Assembly (NCBI GenBank): GCA_963576565.1
Contig: OY755038.1
Coordinates: forward strand, 139,510,989-139,574,988
From: Aspidapion aeneum
Lineage: Eukaryota > Arthropoda > Insecta > Coleoptera > Brentidae
Direction of reading: 5' to 3'
Length of the DNA stretch: 64,000 bases
The notes below the pieces were generated by a model that was given only the letters and a program-made list of their open reading frames with translations, did not search any database and was not told the origin of the DNA. Below are positions 34,120 to 45,356 of the stretch, piece after piece. Numbering within the stretch: the first letter of the stretch is position 1; the number at the start of each line of letters is the position of its first letter. A program made the translations under genes and the position numbers.

Positions 34120-35054
34120 GACGGAATAATTTTGGAAGTATATATATATTTTTTTTAACAATCATTCATATAATTGAGTCCTACGCTACTGACTCAAAGG
34201 TAGGTACACGGTGACCTGCTGGAAATGTGCATCTACCTATAAAGGACTTTCTGTTTGTGTCATTTTGATTCATTTAAAAATCTTTGAAATTTTATCTTGT
34301 TTATTAATCAATTTTTTTTTGGTTTTTTAATTACACAAATACTCTGGAAGCCTCGGAAGTAAGTAGAGTTTCATTGTTTGGCTACAACGTTTGGGTTGAA
34401 CTGTATTTTAATTAAGATCTTCTTTGTAAAACATTGATATTAAAACACTGTGGCGCACGTAAAATTTTCTTATTTCTGAACCCCCCCCCCTTCTCCACTG
34501 TATAAAAGTTACCGGGCATATCAATGTTTTACCTAGCTGGAAAATACAGTTTTGCTTCCAGATATTTGTTCAATTATTCAGTGGGTTTTTTGTGTCACAA
34601 ATTGGCAATTTGTTATTATTCTAATTACAGTGTCACAAAATGGCGGCAGCGTCCTTAAGCTGCCACAAATGTCACCCAACACATTTTAATAGGCCACAAT
34701 ATAGGGTGGTTTGAGTAATAGGTACCCCAATTGAAATTTTCGATTTTTTTTAAGGTTGTAAAGACATTCAAGAGACCTTCCAAAATATCACTTGTATATA
34801 CTCGTATATTCGAATGTCAATATACTTTATATTGAGAATTTTGAATAATAATAATCAATCAGAAACGGTTTTGGTTACCTGTAACCAAAATAAAAAAAAA
34901 TATTTAAAAATATTTTAACCAAAAACGTATATTTTAATTTTGCTTGCTCTCCTGTCCAGTCTTTACGCGTATAATTTTATAACTTCAAAATCTTAAATTT
35001 AATTACATCTCTTTATTTTGACTTATTTATGTAAAGTAAGTTTGTTTGTTTTAG

Positions 35055-35256
35055 GCGATTGCTAATAGAAAAAATTGCCGCCCATATCGCCGATTTTACA
35101 CCAAGATTAAAAAGCAATAACATGGCGCGATACCTTTATATTGCAATACCTACAATCAGGTATCCTCAGCTAGAGCATGAACTTTTTTGTAACATTTTCT
35201 ATTTAAGGCACTTATGTGACACTATTAAGTTTCCAGACTGGCCCATACCAAATCCA
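35055..35256 (+). CDS. DNAJC13: DNAJC13 / Rme-8 internal exon, next in order
   Basis: The exon encodes 67 residues: the first G completes the split Arg codon, followed by [40 protein letters not shown] and FPDWPIPNP. This is the stretch just upstream of the J domain of RME-8. It is bounded by TTTTAG and GTAAGT and ends in phase 0, and there are no stops. Intact frame, intact splice sites and correct order with the exon at 31074 argue for a working gene rather than a processed copy. The next expected exon, carrying the J domain with HPD, is not found up to the right edge. Confidence 0.93.
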
Positions 35257-37887
35257 GTAAGTTATTCTTGACAATTTTACGTGAGCAAATAGTAACCCTA
35301 CACTTTTTCAGTAAAATAATTTAAAATATTTTTAAATTGTAGTTTATTATTGACATTATGGAACAAATAACGCTTCCTAGGTACTAAATTGTGCTTCAAA
35401 AGCATTAAAATTTTGAATGTGCTGTAAGTTTTAAAAAATATATGTTTTGTAACTTGTTTCTGTTAAATCTTAAACATCAAAATATCTTATTGCCTTCATA
35501 TTATTGCGGTCATGTCCTCGATTCTCCTTTTAGGTAGTTATCCGTAGACTCTTAAAACATCTTTGTATAGCGACTCTTTGGTATTTATCGGGTAGTTCAC
35601 TTCTTAGCGACATTCCTTTCAACTTGGCATTTTTGCCTAGCTAGTTGATTGTAAGGACTGGAGGAGAGGATGAGTTTTAAGGTTTCTAGTAATTTGATAT
35701 TTTTTCTGACAAGAGTTTTTCTGTTATTTTTTTTAGCAAAGAGATTTCCAACGTTCTGTGCTTTGTTAACTCTTAAATATGGGTTAGTTTTAGTGGAGAT
35801 TTTTCCCCAGCTTATACTCTTTATACCACGTAAACAAGTCCACCCACATCTAAAGTGCAAAAAATAGAGTATCGCATGTAATAATAAGAAACGCTCGATT
35901 CCCGTAGGAACCCTTCCAGCGTTGCCAAAGGTTACTTTTATAAATAACTACAGTCGCAGGCAGTCGCAGTCGTCAAGGGGCGGTCAACCTAAAATATTTG
36001 TGTTCGGTTTCCATAAAAAACCTTATTTTTCTTTTATTTTTGAATTTTACTTTTATTTTTTCCTATTTTTCATGGACTAAAATTTTGTCTTGAACATAAA
36101 ATTATTAGTCTTAAATTTATATTAATCCTAAGTAAATTGGTCAACTATTAGTTATTATAAAATTTACGTAAAGCAAAATTGCATTAAAATGCGAGAATTA
36201 ATCGCAAAGAATTTAATTTCTATTCTAAATTTAAGAATTATCATTTTATTTCTTATTTCTTTATTTTTATATACTTTGGCACTACAAGCGTCCTCTATCG
36301 TGTGTTTCACATATCCATAAAATTTAAAATATAGTGATATGGTTTTCATATAGAGGGTGAAGTGCTGTGCGCATGTGCGAAAAAACTGCAAGCGCAGAAT
36401 GGAGTGACAGACAAAGTGTGTTGCGCGTCGCCATGTCTAGAAAACGACAACCTTAAAATTTAAATTTAAAAAATAGTGAAAATTCACTTTAAAATTCCGC
36501 AAATAATTAAAATTATCGTGCCATCATCCTGTTGGAACTTCAAGCCACATAGCTCTTATGGAAAGGTGTACACCTTGCACTTTGTAACTTCAAAACAGCG
36601 GTAAGTCCCTCTCCATGAGGCTATATCACCATTTTCTTTCTCTTTCAAATTTACCCTGCAATTTTTAAATTATTTACTTTCTCTAGTTAAATGAATTTTT
36701 TGCGCCAATGTTTTTTGTCCACTGTATCTACCAAAACCCAATCTGAGCCATCGGAGTGCTACAATTTGTTTGGGGCGAGAATTATTATTTGACTTCCACC
36801 AAACAAAAAGTGGACTATTAAAAACAAGACTTTCACATTTTATTTTTAGAATTTTCCTAAAGTGTGTGATTTAGGGCTTAAAACACCTAAATATTAAAAT
36901 TAATTGTCTGTCTTAATACATGATAACTCGAAAACACATCAAAAGATTTTAACTTAATGCATGCTTCGATCAACACATATTTTTGTCGGCATTAGATTTT
37001 GGTTAAAAAGAAAGGGTTAAAAGTATTATTTAACCTAATTTACCTTAAAACTATCAGTTAGGTAACTTTACTTGTATAGATTTTTGGTTCTCTGTTGGGC
37101 TGCTTTTTATTCGTTTTTCCTTTCATCTGGGGCGGTATTTTCGTCTTCAAAACGCTGTGCGAGACGCATAGCATGTACGCACATTTCGAACTCAGTTAGC
37201 AAATCTTGACATCAATGCATTTTATTCACAGGGATTCGATGGCTTGCCTTCTCTCTTTTTTACTTATGTGTAAGTTATTTTTCTCTCTTGAGGTAAAAGG
37301 AAGATAAAAATAATAATTTTCATAGGAAAAAAGAGGAAGGTGTTCAGGTTGTAGTGACTAAATGCCAGTCTCTTGGTTACGGAAAAGAGGCTTATTAGAT
37401 TTTGCATTAACTTATTTTCATTCAAAAACAAAAATGGGTATATTGCTATTAATTTTAAGTTTGTAAAAACATTTTTTTATATAACTTTGTGAGTCAATTC
37501 AAAATATTGGTGTCTAACTAAATGTAATAAAGATGAACATTTATTCAAATATAATAATGAAGAAGTAAAAAATTAATTATCTAAAGAATTTCAAATGTTC
37601 TAACTTTTAAAAAAATCCATAGAGACGCATAGCTTGAAAATAATTAATATAAAAACATTGCTTTATTGAATCGCCTAAAAACTTCCTGCCACGAACTGTC
37701 ACTTTGCGAGATACATGACGTTTTATTTATTTTGTATTGTTTGTTTATCTAACCTAGGTAAGTGTTTGATGTTTCTTAATTTCAAGTTCATTATCCATGA
37801 ACCTATTTAATTATGGGTTAGGTAGTGGAGGGTGAAAGGGGGGAAAGAAAGGATAAAATATTTTAAAAACTCGTAACTTAGGAACTA
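35257..37887 (+). other. Start of the downstream DNAJC13 intron
   Basis: The stretch begins GTAAGT. It is AT-rich with no recognisable coding exon, transposon protein or RNA gene. An 87-codon minus frame at 35597-35860 is basic and could be a transposon remnant, but I could not assign it. The right limit is a guess at the start of the ERV-A LTR. Confidence 0.6.
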
Positions 37888-38400
37888 AAGTAGTTACCCA
37901 TGTTAGATCTGGATTAATAGAAATCACTTTAAAAAAACTATACTTTATTTAAACAATTCTTATTACAATGCTTGGGCTTTGATGTTAAAGGTGGGCGTTC
38001 AGATTTTTAAATGGGTTGCCTACTATAGCCTGCTTATATACCTAAAATATTGCTGACTCAGCTTCTAGAACGTTAGAGGTAAATTGCGACTTAAGCATCT
38101 TTTGTCACGTAGGTATCTATTAATAGCAATGAATAACAAAATTATCATATTACAGTAAACAAGATAACCATACTGCTCTGGAAGCATCTTTTGTCACGTA
38201 GGTATCTATTAATAGCAATGAATAACAAAAGTATCATATTACAGTAAACAAGATAAGCATACTGCTCTGGAATCATCTTTTGTCACGTAGGTATCTATTA
38301 ATAGCAATGATTAACAAAAGTATCATATTACAGTAAACAAGATAAGCATACTGCATATTAACAACTACGTCTTAACAATAGTTTTAGGCATCTAACATTA
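37888..38400 (-). mobile_element. Probable 3' LTR of ERV-A
   Basis: A polypurine-like tract (ATTAGGGGAAAG, minus strand) lies at 38401-38412, between the env end and this region, so the LTR should lie here. A start near AGTAATGTTAG and an end near the AAAGTAGTTACC at about 37887 are the best candidates. The partner LTR is outside the window, so neither end can be verified. Confidence 0.4.
38095..38354 (-). repeat. Three tandem 89-bp repeats
   Basis: Units start at 38095, 38184 and 38273 (CATCTTTTGTCACGTAGGTA) and differ at only a few positions; the third lacks the last bases. They lie inside the probable ERV-A LTR, on the U3 side if the LTR call is right. Confidence 0.9.
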
Positions 38401-38500
38401 CTTTCCCCTAATAGAAAAAGTTAGTGCTTTATAGAGCAGTAACTTTTGTTAAGCATTTAAAATCATTTTTAAAATATTTTAAGCATTGATTAACATAAGT

Positions 38501-38719
38501 TTATAAAACTTCGTGGTCGAACTTTATGTAAATCTTAGCAATAACTTTATGAGAAGAGTGGTCTATGTTTAGTTCAATTTTTTCTTCAATTGGGTCTTCA
38601 AGATGAATTGACGGTCTACGCCTTCGTTTAATTATATCTGCGACTCTTCTCCTAAATCTTACAATTCCCGGAGAAGGTGGAAAAGGTTGATCAATATTAT
38701 CATTTATTTTAGGGGCCAT
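38501..38719 (-). CDS. 72-codon ORF overlapping the ERV-A env stop, unknown
   Basis: It starts MAPKINDNIDQPFPPSPG, with its ATG overlapping the last codons of env in another frame. It is very basic in the middle (RFRRRVADIIKRRRRPS) and acidic after (EDPIEEKIE). It may be a separate small ORF or a former env cytoplasmic tail displaced by a frameshift. No family is recognised. Confidence 0.4.
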   Translation of the reverse strand: MAPKINDNIDQPFPPSPGIVRFRRRVADIIKRRRRPSIHLEDPIEEKIELNIDHSSHKVIAKIYIKFDHEVL

Positions 38720-38860
38720 GCCTATTTGAAGTTGTTTTCGTTTGCGACAACATTTGAAGTAGAAACAAAATGAAAAATAAAGTTATTACTAAGTATATTG
38801 TCCATGAAGTGTATTTATAAATTTTAGGTTCTTCCAGTAAATCATCAATTTCAATGTTAT
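38709..38860 (-). pseudogene. ERV-A env C-terminus with transmembrane helix
   Basis: The minus frame gives an acidic juxtamembrane segment (EIDDLLEEP), then a hydrophobic helix of about 20 residues starting WTIYLVITLFF, a short tail and a stop. It continues the envelope-like gene at 45357-46449, from which it was separated by the BEL/Pao insertion. The position of the helix at the end of the protein is what class I membrane-anchored Env proteins of errantiviruses show. Confidence 0.75.
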
Positions 38861-39294
38861 TGTTCAGATTTCTCTTCACATTTTAAGAAATCTATGGCTT
38901 CAAAATTTCAAATATTATAATTAGAAAAAAGGGTACCTGCGTAATTCAGGTCGTAGCCTGTTAGAAGGGTGGAAATGCGAAAAAGATAGACCGTTGCATC
39001 GACCAGGGTAGTGGAAAGAGAACTCTCAATGCGTCCGTACGTCTCTCGGCTCCGCATTTTACTTTCGCTTTGTTCGCTCTATCGGTTCGAAAAATATTGG
39101 TTTTTCAACCCGCTCTCTTTTTTAATTAAGTTTAAGTATTCAGAAGATGTTACTTTTAGTGGTTTTAAATATGTTTAATGTAAAATTTACAGTGCATTAT
39201 TATACACCAAATATCCACAAATCATCTTAATTATTTCACCCCGAACCAGCGCACCTATGTTCATCAGAGTGGAGCGGAGAACCAAATCCCTGCA
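38861..39294 (+). repeat. BEL/Pao 5' LTR
   Basis: Begins TGTTCAGATTTCTC and ends AAATCCCTGCA. It carries GTAGTGGAAAGAGAA near 39007, which the 3' LTR lacks. Confidence 0.93.
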
Positions 39295-39298
39295 TTTT

Positions 39299-39316
39299 TG
39301 GTCCCACGAAGCCGGA
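39299..39316 (+). other. BEL/Pao primer-binding site (candidate)
   Basis: TGGTCCCACGAAGCCGGA starts four bases after the LTR end and has the TGG start of a tRNA 3'-end complement. I did not assign the tRNA. Confidence 0.55.
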
Positions 39317-39469
39317 TTCCTATAATTTAATTCCACGAACAGGATCGGTTATAAACTCAAATTAATTAAGGTGCTAATTGTGGAGATTGAGAACTTGTTA
39401 CAGATCTCATAAAGTCAACCCAACTCTAGTGAAAACTAAAAAACAGTGAGTGCAAATATTTCTCAAAAA

Positions 39470-39800
39470 GTTTGATAAGGACAATCTCACTCAAAGTTTA
39501 TTATGGACACTCTCACTCAAAGTTTGATAAGGACACTCTCACTCAAAGTTTATTAAGGACACTCTCACTCAAAGTTTGTTAAGGACACTGACTCAAAGTT
39601 TGTTAAGGACACTCAAAAAGTTTGATAAGGACACTCTCACTCAAAGTTTGATAAGGACACTCTCACTCAAAGTTTATTATGGACACTCTAACTCAAAGTT
39701 TGTTAAGGACACTTTCACCCAAAGTTTGTTAAGAACACTCTCACTCAAAGTTTATTAAAGACACTCACCTAAAGTTTGATAAGGACCGTCTCACTCAGAA
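39470..39800 (+). repeat. Leader array of ~26-bp repeats in BEL/Pao
   Basis: About a dozen degenerate copies of a unit built of AAGGACACTCTCACTCAAAG and TTTGTT or TTTGAT lie between the PBS and gag. They give a spurious 60-codon frame at 39576-39758. Confidence 0.9.
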
Positions 39801-40181
39801 AAGACTCAAAAATTGTGTGAAAGCATAAAACTCAAAATGTTTGAAAAATTCTCTCAAATGTAAAATAAAAACTCTCTTAAAAAGTGAATATACCAAAAAA
39901 CTGTAGTAGCTTGTTTGCATCGAGGTTTATTCACTAAGTTCGGCTTAGTAAAAAACGCCAGAAAAAGCTAAAAATACCTACATATGCTCCGGAAAAATCT
40001 AGTCTATCAAACCTAGTTTTTGGATGTTTGATGCTGCATTTGGTTGTTCCAGACAAGTAGGAGGTCAGGAAACAAAAGGTCAGATCTTTTTTAATCTCAA
40101 CTGCTCAGATAATCACTTATAAACAGTGTGTATTTGTGCTATTGTGCTCTAAGTTTTTTAAGGTTAAATTTATATATTTAA

Positions 40182-41560
40182 GATGGAAGACGCACAGGCT
40201 CAGACAAGACTCTTAAAAGGTCACAAATCAAGTAGAAAATCGGCAAAATCTGGTATCATGAGAAATATAGACTGGTTAGATGAAAATTACAATAACGAAG
40301 ATTTTAGCCAAAATGCTTTTAAAATTAGATTTTACCAGTTGCAATTATGAAAAGTATACTATAGCTCAAGACTCGATTGAAGATTTGGACTTGTCTGAGG
40401 CTAGTGATAGGAATGGTGTAGAAGATCAATATTTTTCAGCTTTGTCGCGTTTTCAAGATAAATTTGATGAATTGGGATTACCATTTATGTATAATCAGTC
40501 GCAAAATTCTCACTCTCAGACATCGGTCGGCTCTGGGTCTAATACTTATTTTTACCCAGAAACAAAAATTCCCAACTTACCTATTTTTAAAGGTGACTTT
40601 TCTCAATGGGCAAGTTTCTATGACATATTTTCGACGGTAGTCATAAGAAATCCAAAATACACAAATGTCACGCGGCTCATTGCATTAAAAACTCACTTAA
40701 GTGATGAACCTTTGAAATTGATTAGTAATTTGCAATTAACAAGCGCCAATTTTAACATTGCTCTTAAAACTCTTCAAGATATTTACAGTAATAGTTTGAT
40801 TATTGTAAACACCCACATAAAAAGTCTAATGGAACTTCCTGCTATTTCAAGAATAAACTCCACGAATTTAAGAAGTTTTATCACTACCATTAAACAAAAT
40901 CTTGACGCTTTAAAAAATATGAAAATACCTGTACAGTATTGGGACTTTTACTGGGATTTATATTTTTTCATCAAAATTAGATTTTAACACAAAAAGGTCG
41001 TTTGAAATTGAGCGAGACAACACCCAGTTACCAACCCTTCAAGAATTTGTGAGTTTTTTGGAAAAAAGATGTGTAGCTCTAGAGTGCCTAAGTGGTGACT
41101 CAAGCTGCGGACAGTCATTTCAAAAAGAATATAAATATAAACAAAAGCAAGCACATCACGTAACGACAATTAATAACCAAAATAAATCAGCAAAGTTTTG
41201 TTTATATTGCAGTTTAAATAATCACTTGATTTATTCTTGCTCAACTTTCAAAACTCTTCCCTACTATGACAAAAAGCAGTTTGTTTACAGTAAAAAATTA
41301 TGTTTTAATTGTTTAGGATCTAAACACACAGTAGAATTTTGTGAATCCAGTCACACATGTAGTTGTGGGGGAAAACACCATTCTTTGTTATGCAACACTT
41401 AAGATAAAGGTCAACGCTCCAATTTCGTTAGAAATTTAGATAATACCCCTCAAAATAGTCACTTTAGAAATCGCCCACCGACTCGTTACTCTCAGGGTCA
41501 TAGTAACTCTCAGGCCCATAGTAACTCTCAGGTCCATAGTAATTCTTAGGATCATAGTTA
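40182..41560 (+). pseudogene. BEL/Pao gag (frameshifted)
   Basis: It starts MEDAQAQTRLLKGHKSSRKS at 40182, shifts frame near 40340 and again near 40950, and has stops at 41400 and about 41548. The middle contains IPNLPIFKGDFSQWASFYDI, the typical BEL/Pao capsid signature. The end has two zinc-knuckle-like motifs, CLYCSLNNHLIYSC and CFNCLGSKHTVEFC, followed by CSCGGKHHSLL. From 41490 an 18-bp coding repeat (HSNSQ-type) is present. Confidence 0.9.
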
Positions 41561-41580
41561 CTCTCAGGTTCATAGTAGCT

Positions 41581-43588
41581 CTCAGGGTCATAATAGTTTT
41601 CCTCGATCCTTTCAAGATCAGTCTTACTCCATAGAGTACACTCAAAGATCGCCCTCTACTATTTACTCACAAAAGCCACGCTCAAATGATCCGAATTATT
41701 CTCAAGGTTTTACTAATAATAGTACAGCTACCACCCAACGTTATGATCATATGAATACAACTCAAAATGGTCCTTCGATTTCCTCAATGCATTCTCAAAA
41801 TAGACAGCAACCTCCAAATGAAAGAGTTAATCGTACAACCACTATGGCTGTTTCACAATCTCATCACGCTACAAAAAACTCTCAAGTTATCTTAGCTACA
41901 GCTATGGCCACACTCTCTACTCAGAATGGAACTCAAATTGAAGCTAAAGCTTTGCTTGACTCAGGCAGTCAAATAAGTATAATTTCTGAAGATTTAGCTC
42001 AAAAACTAGGTCACAAAACCTACTCTAACCCGGTGCACATCTCTGGTGTCTCAAATAGTAGTACCACAGCTCAGAAAATGATGGAGATTGGTTTTTACTC
42101 CAGAAATAACTCAAAAAAGTTTTTTGTCTCATGTTCTGTGTTGGAAAGAGTCACTTGCTCTCTTCCTCAGGCTCAAATAGATATTGATAAAATTAATTTA
42201 CCCCCAGAAATTGACTTGGCGGATCCTCTATTTTTCAAAACCTCAAAAATAGACTTGCTACTCGGGGCAGATATTTTTTATGATTTAATTACTCCAGGGT
42301 GTATTAAGTTAGGTAAAGGCCTTCCCACACTTTTTAATACATTTTTAGGTTATGTGGTTGGCGGAAATCTGTCTAATCAATTTTTAAAAAATTATCTTAA
42401 CACTACAACTGAAGTAGCCAGTCATTTTACTCAAGTAAGATCACGTTTAAAACTAGAAAATATAATGGAAAATTTTTGGAAAATCGAAGAATGTGAAAAA
42501 AGTTCGCTTCTATCACCTCAAGAAGAACTAGCCGAAAATATTTTCAAAAATTCGGTGCAAAGATTAGAAAACGGTCAATTTCAGGTAGATTTACCCTTTA
42601 CTGAACCTTGCGCGTATTTAAAATTAGGTGACTCATTTTACCAAGCAAATAAGCGTTTTTTAACACTGGAAAAAAGGTTCTCTAATAATAAAAACTTATT
42701 TTTGGAGTATAAAAAAATTATCGACGATTATGCAGAAAAAGGTTATGCTAGAGAAGTACCCTTAAATCTCAAAAATGAGCTTAACGAAAACAAATATTTC
42801 TTGCCTCATCATAGTGTTATAAGAGAAGATAGCGTCTCAACAAGGCTTTGCGTAGTACTGGACGCGTCAATGATATCAAGCTCAGGCTATTCTTTGAATG
42901 ACATTATGTTAAAAGGATATACCGTGCAACCAGAGTTATTTGATATTTTGTTAAGATTTTGCTCTTATAAGTTCACTTTAGTTTCGGACATTCAAAAAAT
43001 GTTTTTACAGGTAAAAGTGAATCCCTCTCAAAGATTTTTGCAAAATCTACTATGGCGCGAAAGCGCAGATGAACCAATAAAATGTCTCGAACTTTCCACT
43101 ATATTTTTTGGAAATAAAAGTTCGCCATTTTTGGCCACTAGATGTCTCAAAGAACTTGCTATTCAAGAAAGTCAAAATTATGATTATAGTTTAGCAAGTG
43201 ATACTCTACTAAATCAAACCTATATGGACGATATTTTAGCAGGATCGGACTCCGAAAAAAGTTTGATTTGCTTAGGAGATCAGCTTATTAATTTGTTAAA
43301 ATCAGGACAATTTACCCTTCATAAATGGATGTCAAACTCAACATTGGCATTAAAATCATGTTCTCAAGAATTTTCACATGATAAGTTTGATATTAAGATT
43401 GAAAACACCTGCAATAAGGTGTTGGGTTTAAAGTGGAATCCAAACTCCGATGTATTCTCGATTACTCTTCCTAAATTTGACACACTTGAAATTTATACAA
43501 AACGAAAAGTTTTGTCGATTATTGCTTCTATGTATGATCCCATAGGATTGGTTGCTCCTGTGATTTTGACTTCTAAAATATTCATGTA
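41581..43588 (+). pseudogene. BEL/Pao protease and reverse transcriptase
   Basis: The 612-codon open part covers an aspartic protease with ALLDSGSQISII (active-site DSG, about residue 67), a second half LLLGADIFYDLI, and the RT with VVLDASMISSSGYSLNDIM, FTLVSDIQKMFLQVKV and the catalytic TYMDDILAG (YMDD), then the thumb (LGLKWNPNSDVFSI) and MYDPIGLVAPVI. It ends at a TAG where the frame continues into RNase H, so one nonsense change separates them. Confidence 0.92.
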
Positions 43589-44886
43589 GAGACTTTGGTC
43601 CGAAAAACTAAATTGGGACGATTTTTAGATGGTAGTCTTTTGTCAGACTGGATAAGATTTTATCAAAATTTACCTTGTCTTACTGAAATAGAAATCTCTA
43701 GATATTGCTATGACTTTGATCAATCGCCAGAAGATATTTTAGAAATTCAATTACATGGGTATAGCGATGCTAGCTTAAAAGCATATTCTTGCTGCTTATA
43801 TTTTCGAGTTTTGTACAAAGGTAGATCTGTATCGTGCAAACTGATTTGTTCTAAGACTCGTGTAGCACCGATTAAAAATACTCATTCTATTGCAAGGTTG
43901 GAATTATGTGGCTGTCTCTTACTCTCTAAATTAATGAACAGAATAGTAAACATTTTTCAGAATAGATTTCAAATCTCAAACATAAATCTCTGGTGTGATT
44001 CTCAAATTGCTTTATATTGGCTAAATTCTGATGCTTCACGTTGGTCACCGTTCATTAAAAATCGAGTCAGATTCAAAAACTCACTTTAGGTTGTATTTGG
44101 AGATATATTTCGACTGAAAATAATCCTTGTGACTACGCTAGCAGGGGATTACAGCCTGATCAAATTAGGGACTGTAAAATTTGGTGGTCTGGGCCTGATT
44201 TTTTGTTTAAATTTGATTTAAACTTGGCGGATTATGATTTTTTCCCAGACACTGTAAAAAGTGATATTCCCGAACAAAGAAAAATCACCAATTTGATTAT
44301 AAATTTTAAACTCGATTTTTGGATTGACACTTTTTTAAAATTTTCAAGTTGGACAAAATTATTGCGCATTGTAGCTTACTGTTTAAGATATTTTAATATC
44401 TTACGGAAAAATTTTGAAGAACTGAGTACTATTCTGGCTCAGATAGAAGCCATACTCAACTCAAGACCATTACTTCCTCTAAGTAATGACCCCTCGGATT
44501 TGACTTATTTAACACCAGGTCACTTTCTAGTTGGAAGAAATTTAACTTCTTTTCCCGAAAAGAATTTAAGTGACACACCTGTAAATAGACTACATGGTTG
44601 TACAAAGTTGCAGCAAGATTTTTGGCAAAAATGGTCAATTGATTAATTAAATCGTTTGCAAAACCGTCCAAAATGGTTATGCCCTACAAAAAACTTGAAG
44701 GTTGGTGATTTGGTGTTGCTCAAAGATGATAATCTCCCACCACTAAAATGGAATATAGGACGTATAACGCAGATAATTCCAGGATCTGATGGAAATGTTC
44801 GGTTAGTTAAGCTTAAAACTAAAGAAGGCGTCTTTTCTAGCTCAATAGCAAAGGTTTGTCCTTTTCCTGAACAGTATGAAATATGA
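43589..44886 (+). pseudogene. BEL/Pao RNase H and remnant integrase with core deletion
   Basis: RNase H is seen as LHGYSDASLKAYSCCLYF, HSIARLELCGCLLLSKLM and NLWCDSQIALYWL. After a frame change near 44088 the connection domain (NPCDYASRG, IWWSGPDFL, RIVAYCLRYFNIL) follows. It then joins directly to ELSTILAQIEAILNSRPLLP and TPGHFLVGRNL, which normally lie after the integrase catalytic glutamate. The HHCC zinc region and all three DDE positions are missing without loss of frame. A stop lies at 44643. The end carries LKVGDLVLLKDDNLPPLKW and KVCPFPEQ. Confidence 0.9.
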
Positions 44887-44920
44887 TTTTACTTTATTTG
44901 AATTAAAATTTCATCGTCGC

Positions 44921-44930
44921 GGGGGGAATA
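44921..44930 (+). other. BEL/Pao polypurine tract
   Basis: GGGGGGAATA lies immediately before the 3' LTR start TGTTCAG. Confidence 0.8.
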
Positions 44931-45351
44931 TGTTCAGATTTCTCTTCACATTTTAAGAAATCTATGGCTTCAAAATGTCAAATATTATAATTAGAAAAAA
45001 GGGTACCTGCGTAATTCAGGTCGTAGCCTGTTAGAAGGGTAGAAATGCGAAAAAGATAGGTCGTTGCATCGGCCAGGGTCTCTCAATGCGTCTGTACGTC
45101 TCTCGGCTCAGCATTTTACTTTCGCTTTGTTCGCTCTATCGGTTCGAAAAATATTGGTTTTTCAACCCGCTCTCTTTTTTAGTTAAGTTTAAGTATTCAG
45201 AAGATGTTACTTTTAGTGGTTTTAAATGTGTTTAATGTAAAATTTACAGTGCATTATTATACACCAAATATCCACAAATCATCTTAATTATTTCACCCCG
45301 AACCAGCGCACCTATATTCATCAGAGTGGAGCGGGGAACCAAATCCCTCCA
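44931..45351 (+). repeat. BEL/Pao 3' LTR
   Basis: Begins TGTTCAGATTTCTC and ends AAATCCCTCCA, next to the right copy of the target duplication GTTAT. Confidence 0.93.
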
Positions 45352-45356
45352 GTTAT

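Larger units (their letters stand above)
31229..35054 (+). other. DNAJC13 intron, 3.8 kb
   Basis: It starts GTAAGC and ends TTTGTTTGTTTTAG. Most of it is AT-rich without coding signals. It contains a GC-richer block (about 32700-33520), a palindromic segment (34029-34119), a ten-C run near 34483 and a 68-codon minus frame at 31759-31965 that I could not identify. None of the full-size transposons of the flanking introns is present. Confidence 0.85.
38861..45351 (+). mobile_element. BEL/Pao LTR retrotransposon with TSD GTTAT
   Basis: Two LTRs in direct orientation (38861-39294 and 44931-45351) begin TGTTCAGATTT and end in CA. Each is flanked outside by GTTAT (38856-38860 and 45352-45356), the 5-bp duplication usual for BEL/Pao. 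The LTRs differ at about a dozen positions plus one 13-bp indel, so the insertion is not recent. Gag, protease, RT and RNase H are recognisable but broken and the integrase core is deleted. The element sits in the ERV-A env gene. Confidence 0.95.

Noticed and set aside
35597..35860. 87-codon basic minus-strand frame
   Set aside because: Could be a decayed transposon protein, but no motif supports any family.
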